A stretch of DNA of 64,000 nt from Paenibacillus soyae (GCF_024623455.1 NZ_JANIPJ010000009.1:62001-126000); one strand, 5' to 3'; positions 8,988-17,650 are shown, numbered from the stretch's first letter. Numbers and translations: made by a program. The notes: generated by a model not told the origin, from the sequence alone.

Positions 8988-9560
8988 ATGCCGGATCAAT
9001 CCGATTATGAACTCATGCTGCTCATCAAGAGAAAACAGCATAAAGCGCTCGCCGTTTTGTACGACCGATACGCCACGCTCATCTACTCCTTTGCCATGAA
9101 GGTGCTTAAGGATGAGCAAGCCGCGCGGGATATCGTCCAATCGGTGTTTATGCGGCTGTGGACGACCGAATCGGATTTTAATCCAGATAAAGGCCGATTT
9201 TCCAGCTGGCTGCTCACCATTACCCGCAATTTGACGATTGATCTGCAGCGTAAGGAACGGCGGGAGAGCGCGGGGCTTGTCCCTCTCGAGCCGGAGCAGC
9301 TGGAGCAAATACCGGACGAATTCGCGCTATCCCCGGAAGACAGCGTCATGAGAGGTTCGCAGAAGGAGCAAATCCGCAGCGCATACCGGCATTTGTCCAA
9401 GCAGCAAATCATGCTCCTGGAGCATTTTTATTGGCAGGGCTTCAGCTTAAGCGAATTGGCAACGATCTACAATCAGCCGCTCGGTACGGTCAAGAACCGT
9501 CTGCACCAGGCATTAAAAATATTGCGAAGACATCTTCTGGCGGAAGGGGAGGGAACATGA
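8988..9560 (+). CDS. ECF RNA polymerase sigma factor
   Basis: A 190-residue sigma-70 family factor with region 2 (YDRYATLIYSFAMKVL, DIVQSVFMRLW, WLLTITRNLTIDLQR) and region 4 (LSKQQIMLLEHFYWQGFS, LGTVKNRLHQALKIL), and no regions 1 or 3, as in ECF factors. The start ATG follows CTGGAGG. Its stop overlaps the start of the next gene (ATGA), which encodes a zinc-finger anti-sigma factor, so the two are translationally coupled. The layout resembles RpoE/SigK-RskA type pairs. Its target promoter was not identified; the cupredoxin operon immediately upstream is an obvious candidate but this is inference. Confidence 0.93.
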   Translation: MPDQSDYELMLLIKRKQHKALAVLYDRYATLIYSFAMKVLKDEQAARDIVQSVFMRLWTTESDFNPDKGRFSSWLLTITRNLTIDLQRKERRESAGLVPLEPEQLEQIPDEFALSPEDSVMRGSQKEQIRSAYRHLSKQQIMLLEHFYWQGFSLSELATIYNQPLGTVKNRLHQALKILRRHLLAEGEGT

Positions 9561-10303
9561 TGCGTGACAACGGGAAAACACACGTTTGCGATATGTGCTT
9601 GGAATATATATCCGGCGTATGTTCAGACGAAGATAAACGGACATTCGAGCGTCATCTTCCCGACTGTGCCGACTGCCGGGCCGAAATCGATGAGCTTCGT
9701 TTGGTATGGGAGGCGATCCCCGCCGGCATGGAACGGATCGAGCCGCCGAAGGATTTGAAGAAACAAGTCATGGACGCCGCATTGGCTGCAGACCGAAAGC
9801 GGCTGCCGGCAAGCGGAAGGCCTGCAGCGAAACGCTGGATTACCGGCGCTGCGATCGCTGCGGCAGTCCTCATTTTCGCGGCGGGCTCGGTCTGGAATTA
9901 CGGGCTGTACCGCGAACGGACGGCGTCTCCTCTGCCCGTGGAGCAAGCGCTGGACATTCCGGCCGCTCAAATTGAAAGGCTGATTTCGCTGAAGCCGGCA
10001 AACCAAGAGTCAGACCGTGCTTATGGGGTTGCTTGCATCGTCAATAACGGCCAAAGCAAGCAGTTTATCGTCTATGTATTCGGAGCGGAGGCAACGGTCG
10101 AATCGCAAGCGTACCAAGTATGGCTGCTCGAGGGCGACACGCGAAGAAGCGCGGGAACCTTCCGCGTAAACGAACAGGGCATCGGCGTATTGGCCATGCC
10201 GATCGCTACAGGCAATCTGACCTTCGATTCGGTCGGCATCACGCTCGAACCGGATGACCGCGGCGACCAGCCGCGCGGCGACAAAAAGTTCGGATCCGTA
10301 TGA
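9557..10303 (+). CDS. Zinc-finger anti-sigma factor with RskA-like extracellular domain
   Basis: A 248-residue single-span membrane protein. The cytoplasmic N-terminus carries an anti-sigma zinc finger: Cys11, Cys14, then the His33-x3-Cys37-x2-Cys40 motif (RHLPDCADC). A transmembrane segment lies at about 95-115 (ITGAAIAAAVLIFAAGSVW). The outer domain has QAYQVWLLEGDTRRSAGTF and FDSVGITLEP, the pattern of the RskA C-terminal domain (PF10099). The ATG at 9557 overlaps the sigma gene stop by four bases. It should hold the ECF factor at the membrane and release it on an outside signal; that signal is unknown. Confidence 0.9.
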   Translation: MMRDNGKTHVCDMCLEYISGVCSDEDKRTFERHLPDCADCRAEIDELRLVWEAIPAGMERIEPPKDLKKQVMDAALAADRKRLPASGRPAAKRWITGAAIAAAVLIFAAGSVWNYGLYRERTASPLPVEQALDIPAAQIERLISLKPANQESDRAYGVACIVNNGQSKQFIVYVFGAEATVESQAYQVWLLEGDTRRSAGTFRVNEQGIGVLAMPIATGNLTFDSVGITLEPDDRGDQPRGDKKFGSV

Positions 10304-10312
10304 TGAAAATCA

Positions 10313-10355
10313 AAAAAGCGCCGAAGGCTGGGAAGTTTACAGCCCGGCGCTTTTT
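10313..10355. terminator. Bidirectional rho-independent terminator
   Basis: AAAAAAGCGCCG pairs with CGGCGCTTTTT, with an inner GGCTG/CAGCC-type stem. It lies between the converging anti-sigma and YolD-like genes and has the A/T tract on both sides, so it can serve both. Confidence 0.85.
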
Positions 10356-10402
10356 GTGATGAATATGTGAAAATATGGACGCGGCGGAGGGCGAGGGCCC
10401 TC

Positions 10403-10735
10403 CTACAACGACTCCTCCAGGGCGGCACCTTCGATGTCGGCGATGGGGAACCATTCGCCGTCGACCATGAACCGGCCCTTCAGCTCGTCGACGCGGTCGA
10501 CGATGCCGATGACGGTGAGCAGCTCCATCGGATGGAAGAGGCGCACCGTGATCGGCTGGCGGCGCTGCAGCGACTCGGAGACGGCGCGGGAGACGTGCTC
10601 CCACTCCTGCTCGTCGAGCTGAACGCGCTCGCGGCGCTTCAGCGATTCCGTATGGCGAATGATGGCCGCCTTGTGCTCCGGAAGCATCATGCGGCTCGAT
10701 TCCCAAAGTCCGTTGCCTTCTAGCTTCTTCCTCAT
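10403..10735 (-). CDS. YolD-like family protein
   Basis: A 110-residue protein starting MRKKLEGNGLWESSRMMLPEHK, the hallmark of the YolD family (PF08863), followed by a small beta-rich domain (MELLTVIGIVDRVDELKG). Its ATG overlaps the polymerase stop by four bases (ATGA), so translation is coupled. In Bacillus, yolD-like genes such as yqjX pair with Y-family polymerases (yqjW, uvrX), and the family is thought to play a UmuD-like accessory role. Pairing and order here fit this exactly. Upstream in-frame starts lie within the polymerase gene and were rejected. Confidence 0.88.
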   Translation of the reverse strand: MRKKLEGNGLWESSRMMLPEHKAAIIRHTESLKRRERVQLDEQEWEHVSRAVSESLQRRQPITVRLFHPMELLTVIGIVDRVDELKGRFMVDGEWFPIADIEGAALEESL

Positions 10736-12003
10736 TTGTAGTGTCCTCCTATCTTCTTCGAGCGATCGAGCGCTTGGCCGGCCTCCGTGGCCGAAACCGC
10801 GCGAAGGATGCTCGCGTCTCCGTATTTCTGCTTGATGGCATCCGTCGCCCGCTCGAGCGCCATCCATTTCTCCCGGTTCTGATCGAACAGCGACAGCTGG
10901 TATTCGTCGTCGGCGGCGAAGCCCGACAGGCTGACGCCGACCTTGCGCACGGGCAGGCCGTCCCAGTGCCGCTGCAGCAGCTGCACGGCGGCGCGGTACG
11001 CCTGATTCGTGACGTTGGTCGGATCATCCATCTTCATCTGGCGGCTGAAGCCGGTGGGGCGGTCGAAGTCGGCGCCCATGCAGGCGACCGAGACCACATG
11101 GCCCATGTAGCCTTTGCTGCGGCAGCGCTGGCAGACGAGCTCGGTCAGCTCGAGCAGCACCGTCTTAATCTCTTCCAAGGTCGCGTAGTCGCGCGGCAGC
11201 GTCATCATGTGGCCGATCGTCTGCGGCGCCGCCTCGTGCGTGCCGGGCGTGACGGGGCTGTCGTCGATGCCGTTCGCGATCCGCCAATACAGCTCGGCGT
11301 TAATGTCGGAGTTGCGCCCGAACTTGCGGCGCATAAGCGTCTTCAGCTTGTCGAGCGGCGTGGCGGCGAGCTGGCCGATCGTCTCGATGCCCATGGCGCC
11401 AAAATGCCGCGTCATGCGGCTGCCCGCCATGAACATCTTCGACACCGGCAAGGTCCACAGCGTATCCGCCAGCTTATCCGGCGTCAGGACGAAGAGACCG
11501 GTGTCGTTCTTCTTCGCGTAGTTGTCGCAGGCCGTCTTCGCGAGAATTTTGTTCGGGCCGATGCCGAAGCGGGTGTAGACGCCCGTCTCTGCCAGAATGC
11601 GCGCCTGAATGAGCGCGGCGAGCTCCTCGGGGGAGCCGTACAGGCGGAGCGAGCCGGTCACGTCCAGGAATTGTTCGTCGATGGAATAAGGCTCGACCAG
11701 ATCGGTATAGCATTGATAAATGCGGGTAATGATGAGCGAGACGTCGATATACAGCGCCATGCGGGGCTGCACGATGATAAGCTCCGGGCACTTGGCCAGC
11801 GCGTCGCCCAGCCGCTCCGCCGTCGTGACGCCGTGCTCCTTGGCGATGGGGCAGGCGGCCAGAATGATGCCGGAGCGGCGCTTCGGGTCGCCTGCCACGG
11901 CGAGCGGCCGGTCCTTGTACTCCGGATGCTCCGCCTTCTCGACGGAGGCGTAGAACGATTGGCAGTCGGCCAGCATGACGACGCGTTCGCGTGCGTGCTT
12001 CAT
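10732..12003 (-). CDS. Y-family DNA polymerase of the UvrX/YqjW type
   Basis: A 423-residue translesion polymerase. The first catalytic Asp is in VMLADCQSFYASVEKA and the second acidic pair is in VEPYSIDEQFLDVTGS; the Gln after SIDE and the RMALYIDVSL segment point to the UvrX/YqjW branch rather than classic DinB. A little-finger domain follows (about 245-350). The gene starts with ATG behind GGGAGG. Two LexA-type boxes stand upstream, one inside the promoter, supporting SOS induction as for B. subtilis yqjW. Together with the YolD-like gene it makes a two-gene SOS mutagenesis operon. Confidence 0.93.
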   Translation of the reverse strand: MKHARERVVMLADCQSFYASVEKAEHPEYKDRPLAVAGDPKRRSGIILAACPIAKEHGVTTAERLGDALAKCPELIIVQPRMALYIDVSLIITRIYQCYTDLVEPYSIDEQFLDVTGSLRLYGSPEELAALIQARILAETGVYTRFGIGPNKILAKTACDNYAKKNDTGLFVLTPDKLADTLWTLPVSKMFMAGSRMTRHFGAMGIETIGQLAATPLDKLKTLMRRKFGRNSDINAELYWRIANGIDDSPVTPGTHEAAPQTIGHMMTLPRDYATLEEIKTVLLELTELVCQRCRSKGYMGHVVSVACMGADFDRPTGFSRQMKMDDPTNVTNQAYRAAVQLLQRHWDGLPVRKVGVSLSGFAADDEYQLSLFDQNREKWMALERATDAIKQKYGDASILRAVSATEAGQALDRSKKIGGHYK

Positions 12004-12028
12004 GCGGAATGCTCCCTCCCGGTTAATG

Positions 12029-12042
12029 CGAATGTGTGTTCC
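12029..12042 (-). promoter_or_regulatory. LexA (SOS) box 1
   Basis: CGAATGTGTGTTCC matches the Gram-positive LexA consensus CGAACRNRYGTTYC at 13 of 14 positions. It lies 26 bases upstream of the polymerase start and downstream of the TATAAT box, where a repressor would block transcription. Confidence 0.78.
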
Positions 12043-12057
12043 CTATATGATATGCTT

Positions 12058-12080
12058 ATTATATACAGAACATACGATCG
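12058..12080 (-). promoter_or_regulatory. Promoter -10 box and second LexA-type box of the SOS polymerase operon
   Basis: Read on the minus strand, CGATCGTATGTTCT (12067-12080) matches the LexA consensus at 12 of 14 positions and is followed three bases later by TATAAT (12058-12063). The operator thus lies between -35 and -10. The -35 itself is weak, as is common for repressed SOS promoters. Confidence 0.6.
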
Positions 12081-12118
12081 CGTGCCATATATTTTTAGGT
12101 GGGTATTATTGACAGCGA

Positions 12119-12155
12119 AAAGGCGGCGCCTCCTTTAAGGGAGACGCCGCCTTTC
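12119..12155. terminator. Strong bidirectional hairpin terminator
   Basis: GGCGGCG-CCTCC pairs with GGGAG-CGCCGCC around TTTAA, with AAAA on the left and CTTT on the right. It lies downstream of the minus-strand glycosyltransferase gene and upstream of the polymerase operon and insulates the two. Confidence 0.8.
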
Positions 12156-12239
12156 GTTCGAGAGCGATCGCGAAACATTCCGCCGATTCACGAAAACGGA
12201 GCGCCGCCAAAGGACGGCGGCAGCCGGTGACGTGAGGAA

Positions 12240-13307
12240 TTAACTTTTCGCGCGGTTAAAAAATTTCTCGTTGTACAAAATGCTGGGATGGCTCGGATTG
12301 TAGCTCTTGGCTTTCTTATGGTGTTCGATGGCTTTGCTTCGGTTGCCCATCCGATCGTAGCAGACGGTCAGCTGCAGATGGGGCAGCCAGGTCCAGGCGG
12401 CATTGTCCGTCGCGCTCATCAGATTCGCCGGCTTCTCCAGCAGCGTCGCCTGCGTGAACCAGTAAGCGGCTTGCGCGTAGCGCTTCTGCTCCAGGAATAC
12501 CGCTCCAAGCTGACAGCAAAATTCGGCCCGCGGGACATCGTAGGAGAGGGTCCGAAGCAACGAGGCGATCTGCCGGCCGGGCTGCCGCAGGCGGCCGAAG
12601 CAATCCGCTTGCTTCATGCAGGCGCCGATCTCGTCCTCGACCCAGCCGCGCCCCGACTCCAGGAACTTCTCGTACCACTCGGCGGCTTCCTCGAAGCGGG
12701 CGTGGTCGCGAAGCTCGTTGGCGAAATAATATTGGTCGCGGGGAGAGAACGTCTCGCCGGCGTCCAGGCGTTTCAAATAAATGCGCAGGTTGCGGTCGGT
12801 ATGCGCCCGTTCTTTGCGGTGGGTAACGGCGACGTCGCTGTGGTGGATGCGTCCCGACACCGCTAGATACTCATGGACGGGACCGTGCCAGCGGAAGCCG
12901 CTGGCGCGGCGGACGAGCCGGTTCCTCCGCAGGCTATAGACGGGATTGCCCGCCGTATCGAAGCTCAGGTGGTAATTCATCGTTATGCTGTCATAAGGAA
13001 GCTCCTGCGCCTTAAGCGCGAGCAGGCGCCGCAGATCCTCTGCCTCGAGGACATCGTCCGCGTCGAGCCACAGAATGAACGTCTTCGTCGCTTGTTCGAA
13101 GGCGTAGTTGCGCGCGGCGGCGAAATCGTCGATCCATTCGAAGTCGTAGATGACGGCGCCGAAGGACGCCGCGATTTCTTTGGTTCGGTCCGTCGAGCCG
13201 GTATCGACGATGACGATTTCGTCGACGGCCTCCCGCACGGACGCGAGACAGCGCCCGAGACTGTCTTCTTCGTTGCGCACGATCATGCACAGGCTGATGC
13301 TGTTCAA
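12240..13307 (-). CDS. Family 2 glycosyltransferase with C-terminal TPR-like repeats
   Basis: A 355-residue cytoplasmic glycosyltransferase. The GT-A domain occupies about residues 1-200: ISLCMIVRNEEDSLGRCL, IVDTGSTDRT, and the metal-binding DADD in LWLDADDVLEAEDL. The C-terminal 150 residues form TPR-like helices (FEEAAEWYEKFLESG, YAQAAYWFTQATL, SKAIEHHKKAKSYNP). The TTG at 13307 was chosen because GGGAGGG stands eight bases upstream and the protein then begins with the fold's first strand; an ATG at 13343 is an alternative. The acceptor is unknown. It is divergent from the germination operon. Confidence 0.85.
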   Translation of the reverse strand: MNSISLCMIVRNEEDSLGRCLASVREAVDEIVIVDTGSTDRTKEIAASFGAVIYDFEWIDDFAAARNYAFEQATKTFILWLDADDVLEAEDLRRLLALKAQELPYDSITMNYHLSFDTAGNPVYSLRRNRLVRRASGFRWHGPVHEYLAVSGRIHHSDVAVTHRKERAHTDRNLRIYLKRLDAGETFSPRDQYYFANELRDHARFEEAAEWYEKFLESGRGWVEDEIGACMKQADCFGRLRQPGRQIASLLRTLSYDVPRAEFCCQLGAVFLEQKRYAQAAYWFTQATLLEKPANLMSATDNAAWTWLPHLQLTVCYDRMGNRSKAIEHHKKAKSYNPSHPSILYNEKFFNRAKS

Positions 13308-13440
13308 GCGGCTGTTCCCTCCCGTTTCTCTTCGTCCGTACATAGTATTGGAGCCAGACGCGGTTGGTGAAGGATTCGCTATACATATTGAAAGCCAGAA
13401 AGAGCCAAAATAGAGGCAACATGGAAATAGAGGGTGCGTT

Positions 13441-14985
13441 ATGAGCGAAATCAAACAAGCAGCCGGAACGCCGCTAAGCGCGTCGGTTCAGGCGAACGTG
13501 CACGCCGTGAACGCCAGGTTCGGCAGCAGCAGCGATCTGGTCGTCCGGCTATTCCGCAGCGACGCGGCCCCCGAGCGGGTCATCGCCCTGCTCTACATCT
13601 GCGGCCTGGTAGAGACCGATACGATCAACGAGAGCATCATCGCGCCCATGATGGCGATGGAGCTTCCCCCGTATGCGGAGGAGAAGGGCGACTTGCTGCT
13701 GGAGTCGATGCGCGCATGCGTCGTTCCGGTGAGCTCGGTCAAGGACGTTACGACGCTCGAGGAAGCGCTGCAATATATGACGGACGGCCGATGTCTCTTG
13801 ATGGCGGACGGGAGCGCCATGGCCTTGCTGGCCGACGTGAGCGGCGGCAATCAGCGATCGGTGGGCATTCCCCAGACGCAAACGGTCATCCGCGGCCCTC
13901 AACGGGGCTTCGTGGAGGACGTACAGACGAACGTCAGCCTCGTCAGGCGGATTATCCGTTCGTCGGATCTTCACGTGCAGACGCACAAAATCGGAGAGCA
14001 GACCCATTCCAATGTCGCGGTGCTTTATTTGAACGGAGTCGTGGATCCGTCTATCGTGAAGGAGGTCTACCGCCGGCTGGCCGACATCGATATCGACGGC
14101 GTGCTCGAGAGCGGATATATCGAGGAATTCATTCAGGACGAGTCGTTTACGATGTTCCCGACGATGATGAACACGGAGCGGCCGGACACGGTAGCGGCTT
14201 CGCTGCTGGAAGGTCGGGTGGCCATTCTGGTCGACGGGTCGCCGATCGCGCTTATTGCGCCGACGACGTTCTTCAGCTTCTTCGACTCCCCGGAGGATTA
14301 TTACCAGCGCTTCGATATCGCGACGTTCATCCGCATGATTCGGTATGTCGCGTATGTCATCTCGATGGTGTTCCCGGCATTCTACATCGCGATCACGACC
14401 TTCCATCAGGAAATGCTGCCCACGACGCTGCTCATCAGCCTTGCGGCGCAACGGGAAGGCGTGCCGTTCCCGGGATTGGTAGAGGCGCTGCTCATGGAGA
14501 CGACCTTCGAGGTGCTCCGCGAGGCGGGGCTTCGAATGCCGCGCGCGATCGGCCCCGCCATCTCGATCGTCGGGGCTCTCGTGCTCGGACAATCGGCGGT
14601 GCAAGCCGGCATCGTGTCCGCGGGCATGGTTATCGTCGTTTCCTTCACGGCCATCTCGAACTTCGTCATGCCGGAATTCAACATGGCGGGGACGTCGCGC
14701 ACTATAAGGTTCGGCATCATGATCATGGCAGGGCTGTTCGGCTTCTTGGGCATCTTCCTGTCGGTTCTGTTCATCATGGTTCACTTGGCGTCGCTGCGCT
14801 CGTTCGGCGTCCCCTACATGTCGCCGTTCGCGCCTAAGCCCAAAAAGGCGGGAATTTGGCGGGGCGTGTTCATCCGCAAGCCTTGGTGGTCCATCGTGCT
14901 GCGGCCGATGGATACGAATCTGCGCAATCCGAAGCGGCAGGGAAGCGGGAGACGGCCGCCCGCGCAGCGGCATTCCCGTCAATGA
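13441..14985 (+). CDS. GerA-family spore germination receptor subunit A
   Basis: A 514-residue PF03323 protein. The first 280 residues form the soluble domain (ALLYICGLVETDTINESII, DGSAMALL), and the C-terminal half contains the membrane segments (IRMIRYVAYVISMVFPAFYI, AGLFGFLGIFLSVLFIMVHL) with the conserved EMLPTTLL and GPAISIVGALVLGQ. It is the A subunit of a nutrient germinant receptor in the spore inner membrane. The next genes encode the C and B subunits, giving the order A-C-B as in gerK of B. subtilis. The ligand cannot be predicted. The stop overlaps the C subunit start. Confidence 0.94.
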   Translation: MSEIKQAAGTPLSASVQANVHAVNARFGSSSDLVVRLFRSDAAPERVIALLYICGLVETDTINESIIAPMMAMELPPYAEEKGDLLLESMRACVVPVSSVKDVTTLEEALQYMTDGRCLLMADGSAMALLADVSGGNQRSVGIPQTQTVIRGPQRGFVEDVQTNVSLVRRIIRSSDLHVQTHKIGEQTHSNVAVLYLNGVVDPSIVKEVYRRLADIDIDGVLESGYIEEFIQDESFTMFPTMMNTERPDTVAASLLEGRVAILVDGSPIALIAPTTFFSFFDSPEDYYQRFDIATFIRMIRYVAYVISMVFPAFYIAITTFHQEMLPTTLLISLAAQREGVPFPGLVEALLMETTFEVLREAGLRMPRAIGPAISIVGALVLGQSAVQAGIVSAGMVIVVSFTAISNFVMPEFNMAGTSRTIRFGIMIMAGLFGFLGIFLSVLFIMVHLASLRSFGVPYMSPFAPKPKKAGIWRGVFIRKPWWSIVLRPMDTNLRNPKRQGSGRRPPAQRHSRQ

Positions 14986-16214
14986 ATAGGGGGATGAGAG
15001 GCATGAGAACGATGCGAGGGCTGCTTTGCTGCCTGCTCCTGCTGCTTCAGACCGGCTGCTGGAATCGGGTGGAGCTGAACGACGTCGCCATCATCTCCGC
15101 GACGGGCGTGGATTGGCAAAACGGCAAATGGGTGCTGTCCTATCAGGTCGTCATTCCGAAAGCGATATCGAGCCAGAGCGGAGAGAGCGGCTCGGCGGCC
15201 GTCAACGTCTTCTCGACGACAGGCGACAATTTCCGCATCGCCATCAGCAAGGCGAGCGAGGAGACGAGCCGCCGGTTATATTTTTCCCACAACCAGGTTG
15301 TCATCATCGGCGAAAGCGCGGCCAGAAAAGGAATGGGGCCGTTGCTGGAGTCTTACCTCCGCAATCACGATTCGAGAGAGACCGTCAGCATGTTCCTGTC
15401 CAAAGGCAGCGCCCGCAGGATGCTGGAGCAGCTCGTCCCGCTCGAACAAATCCCGGGAGCGGCCATTCAGCGGATGATCGCTAACGAGGAGCACGGCAGC
15501 TCCGCCTTCCGACAAATGACGGCCAACGATGTGTTGATGGAGCTGCTCGGCAGCGCGCAGGCAACCAGCATTCCGGGGCTGGTCATTGCGGGTGAAGGAG
15601 AAGGGACGGACAGCGTCGGGATGTTAGGCAAGACAACGACGCCGACGAAGGTCCGGTTAAGCGAGCTCGGGCTGATACAGGGGGACAAGCTGGTCGGCTG
15701 GATCGACGATGAGCAGAGCAGAGGGTTGATGTGGCTGACCAATCATATCAACAAAACGACGTTGTCCTTCTCTTGCGCAGGCGGAAGCAAGAGCAGGGCG
15801 AGCTCCTCCGCGAAAATATTGACCGCTTCCACGAAGCTGACGCCCGAGCACGTCGACGGAAAGTGGCTTATAAAGGCGAAGGTCGAAGCGACGGGGCTGC
15901 TGATGGAATACAACTGCCCCGGCGATTTGAGCAAACCGGCGGAGGTGGAGAAGCTGGAGAGGCGGATCGAAGAGGAGATCAAGGCCGTCATAGCCGAAGG
16001 ATGGGAAGCGGTGCGAAAGCAGGGGGTCGACGTGACCGGCTTCGGCACGCTCATACACAAACGTTATCCGAAGCTGTGGAAACAGGCGAGCGCCGATTGG
16101 AAAGAGCTGTTCCCGAAGACGGAGCTCGAGGTGGAAGCGAGGATGAAGCTGAATTCGACGGGGATGAGCGGACGCAATTTCAAAGACGCACAGAAGAAAG
16201 CGGGCGGAGGCTAA
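14982..16214 (+). CDS. GerC-family germination lipoprotein (Ger(x)C)
   Basis: A 410-residue lipoprotein, family PF05504. The N-terminus has a hydrophobic signal and lipobox LLLQTGC directly before WNRVELNDVAII, the classic Ger(x)C start. The C-terminal domain has a Glu/Lys-rich helix (EVEKLERRIEEEIKAVIAEG) and VDVTGFGTLIHKRYPKLW. The first in-frame ATG at 14982 overlaps the A-subunit stop (ATGA); ATGs at 14994 and 15003 give shorter signal peptides and 15003 has GAGAGG upstream, so the exact start is open. It anchors in the spore inner membrane and is needed for receptor function. Confidence 0.92.
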   Translation: MNRGMRGMRTMRGLLCCLLLLLQTGCWNRVELNDVAIISATGVDWQNGKWVLSYQVVIPKAISSQSGESGSAAVNVFSTTGDNFRIAISKASEETSRRLYFSHNQVVIIGESAARKGMGPLLESYLRNHDSRETVSMFLSKGSARRMLEQLVPLEQIPGAAIQRMIANEEHGSSAFRQMTANDVLMELLGSAQATSIPGLVIAGEGEGTDSVGMLGKTTTPTKVRLSELGLIQGDKLVGWIDDEQSRGLMWLTNHINKTTLSFSCAGGSKSRASSSAKILTASTKLTPEHVDGKWLIKAKVEATGLLMEYNCPGDLSKPAEVEKLERRIEEEIKAVIAEGWEAVRKQGVDVTGFGTLIHKRYPKLWKQASADWKELFPKTELEVEARMKLNSTGMSGRNFKDAQKKAGGG

Positions 16215-16245
16215 GTCAGCCGCGCGGCGGAGGGAGGAACGGGTC

Positions 16246-17361
16246 ATGCAGCAAATCGGCAAAAGTCAGTTAGCGCTTCTGATTATCTTGTTCCTGGTCG
16301 GCAGCACGCCGCTCTTCGAGCTCGGAATCAAGGCGAAGCAGGATGCCTGGCTGGCGATGTCAGTCGCGGCCGTTGCCGGGATGCTGCTGTTGGCCGTGTA
16401 CGTGAAGCTGCAAAAGCGGGCTCCGCATGTGGGGATAGCGGATTTATACAAATTCCATTTCGGCCGTTATATCGGCGGGGCCTTTACGGTCCTCACCTCG
16501 ATCTGGCTAGCCTACGAATCGATGAGGAACGTAAGGGATTTCGGAGAGCTCACGACGATGGCGCTGCTCGGTTTTACGCCGAAATGGATCATTATGCTGC
16601 TCATCTTGCTCGTGAGCGCTTATACGGCAAGCAAAGGAATAGAGGTATTCGTCCGCGTCGTTCAGCTGTTGTTCCCGATCGTCGTTATCAGCTATGCGGC
16701 TCTCATTATGCTTGTCTTCTTCAGCGGTCTCGTCAAGGCAAGCAGGCTGCTGCCGGTCATGGAGAACGGGCCGATGCCGATAGTGAGGGCGGTATTCCCG
16801 GATTTGATCTCATTCCCGTTCGGCCAGACGATCGTCTTGCTCGTCTTCTTAAGCCTGGTGAAGGAGAAGGACGCGGTCGGGCGCGTCTCTTACAAATCAT
16901 TGGCTATCGTATCCTTGTTTCTCGTTGCCATGAATGCGCTGGTGATGTGCGTGCTCGGGCCGGAGCTCTCCGAGCTGACGTCTCTGCCGCTGCTGCAGGT
17001 CGTTCAGCTCGTGCGTCTTGCGAATTTCCTGGAGCGGCTCGATATCATCGTCACGCTGCTTCTGTATATCGGGCTGTTCGTCAAAATCACGACGCTGTAC
17101 ATCGCCTCGCTCTTCACGGCGTCGGCCGTGACGGGGATCTCGCATCGGAATCTCGTATTTCCGATCGGCGTCCTCATCTATGCAATGAGCTTCTTGGAGC
17201 CGAACAATACCTATCATATCTGGATTGGGCTCGATATTACGCTGAAGGTCGTCCCGTTGTTCATCGTCGTGCTGCCGCTCGCGATGCTTGCGGTCGGCAT
17301 TCGGAAGAAGTACCGCGCGGAGGCGGCGGGCGGGAACGGAAGGCAGCAAGCGGAAAATTAA
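16246..17361 (+). CDS. GerB-family germination permease-like subunit
   Basis: A 371-residue integral membrane protein (PF03845, amino acid permease fold) with about ten hydrophobic segments. It begins QQIGKSQLALLIILFLVG, typical of GerAB/GerKB proteins, and includes IADLYKFHFGRYIGGAFTVL and SLPLLQVVQLVRLANFLERL. The start ATG has GGGAGGAACGGG upstream. It completes the A-C-B receptor operon; this subunit is generally thought to bind the germinant. Expression in the forespore is expected, but I could not find a convincing sigma-G promoter upstream of the operon. Confidence 0.93.
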   Translation: MQQIGKSQLALLIILFLVGSTPLFELGIKAKQDAWLAMSVAAVAGMLLLAVYVKLQKRAPHVGIADLYKFHFGRYIGGAFTVLTSIWLAYESMRNVRDFGELTTMALLGFTPKWIIMLLILLVSAYTASKGIEVFVRVVQLLFPIVVISYAALIMLVFFSGLVKASRLLPVMENGPMPIVRAVFPDLISFPFGQTIVLLVFLSLVKEKDAVGRVSYKSLAIVSLFLVAMNALVMCVLGPELSELTSLPLLQVVQLVRLANFLERLDIIVTLLLYIGLFVKITTLYIASLFTASAVTGISHRNLVFPIGVLIYAMSFLEPNNTYHIWIGLDITLKVVPLFIVVLPLAMLAVGIRKKYRAEAAGGNGRQQAEN

Positions 17362-17363
17362 GG

Positions 17364-17392
17364 CTGGCATTCTAGGCGGAGTCTGCTATAAT
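17364..17392 (+). promoter_or_regulatory. Promoter of the thiamine uptake operon
   Basis: CTGGCA, 17 bases, TATAAT, with TGC just before the -10 region. It lies about 30 bases upstream of the TPP riboswitch, as expected for its transcript. Confidence 0.65.
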
Positions 17393-17420
17393 GAAGACGT
17401 TATTGACGAGAACCGAATAG

Positions 17421-17514
17421 GCCTTGGGGAGCTGGGTTAGCCGGCTGAGAGGGAATGCCAAGCATTCCGACCCGTATAACCTGATCCGGATAATGCCGGC
17501 GTAGGAAATGAAGC
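17421..17514 (+). ncRNA. TPP riboswitch (THI element)
   Basis: The conserved parts of the thiamine pyrophosphate aptamer are all present in order: TTGGGGAGC, GGCTGAGAGGG, GACCCGTATAACCTGATC, CGGATAATGCCGGCGTAGGA. The closing P1 stem pairs GCCTT with GAAGC. It precedes genes for pyrimidine/thiamine transport and a terminator hairpin at 17614-17650, so ligand binding probably causes premature termination. Confidence 0.96.
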
Positions 17515-17613
17515 TAAGCTTCGCGCGCGATCGCACGCGCTTAAGCGGGGACCCCCGAGGTCTTCCCATTAAGCGGCGTTGCAGGCCGTGAAGCCCGAAA
17601 CAGCCGACAACTC

Positions 17614-17650
17614 GACGTCTTCCGAATCCGGAAGGCGTCTTTCTTATTTC
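17614..17650 (+). terminator. Riboswitch-controlled terminator
   Basis: GACG-CTTCCG pairs with CGGAAG-CGTC around AATC, followed by TTTCTTATTT. It lies between the TPP aptamer and the first transport gene and is the likely expression platform. Confidence 0.8.

Noticed and set aside
13380..13440. Sigma-G promoter for the germination operon
   Set aside because: CATA and CAAAATA boxes occur but their 18-base spacing does not fit the expected arrangement.
13549..14982. 477-residue minus frame opposite the GerA gene
   Set aside because: Arg/His/Asp-rich shadow of a GC-rich coding region; the GerA protein on the plus strand is unambiguous.
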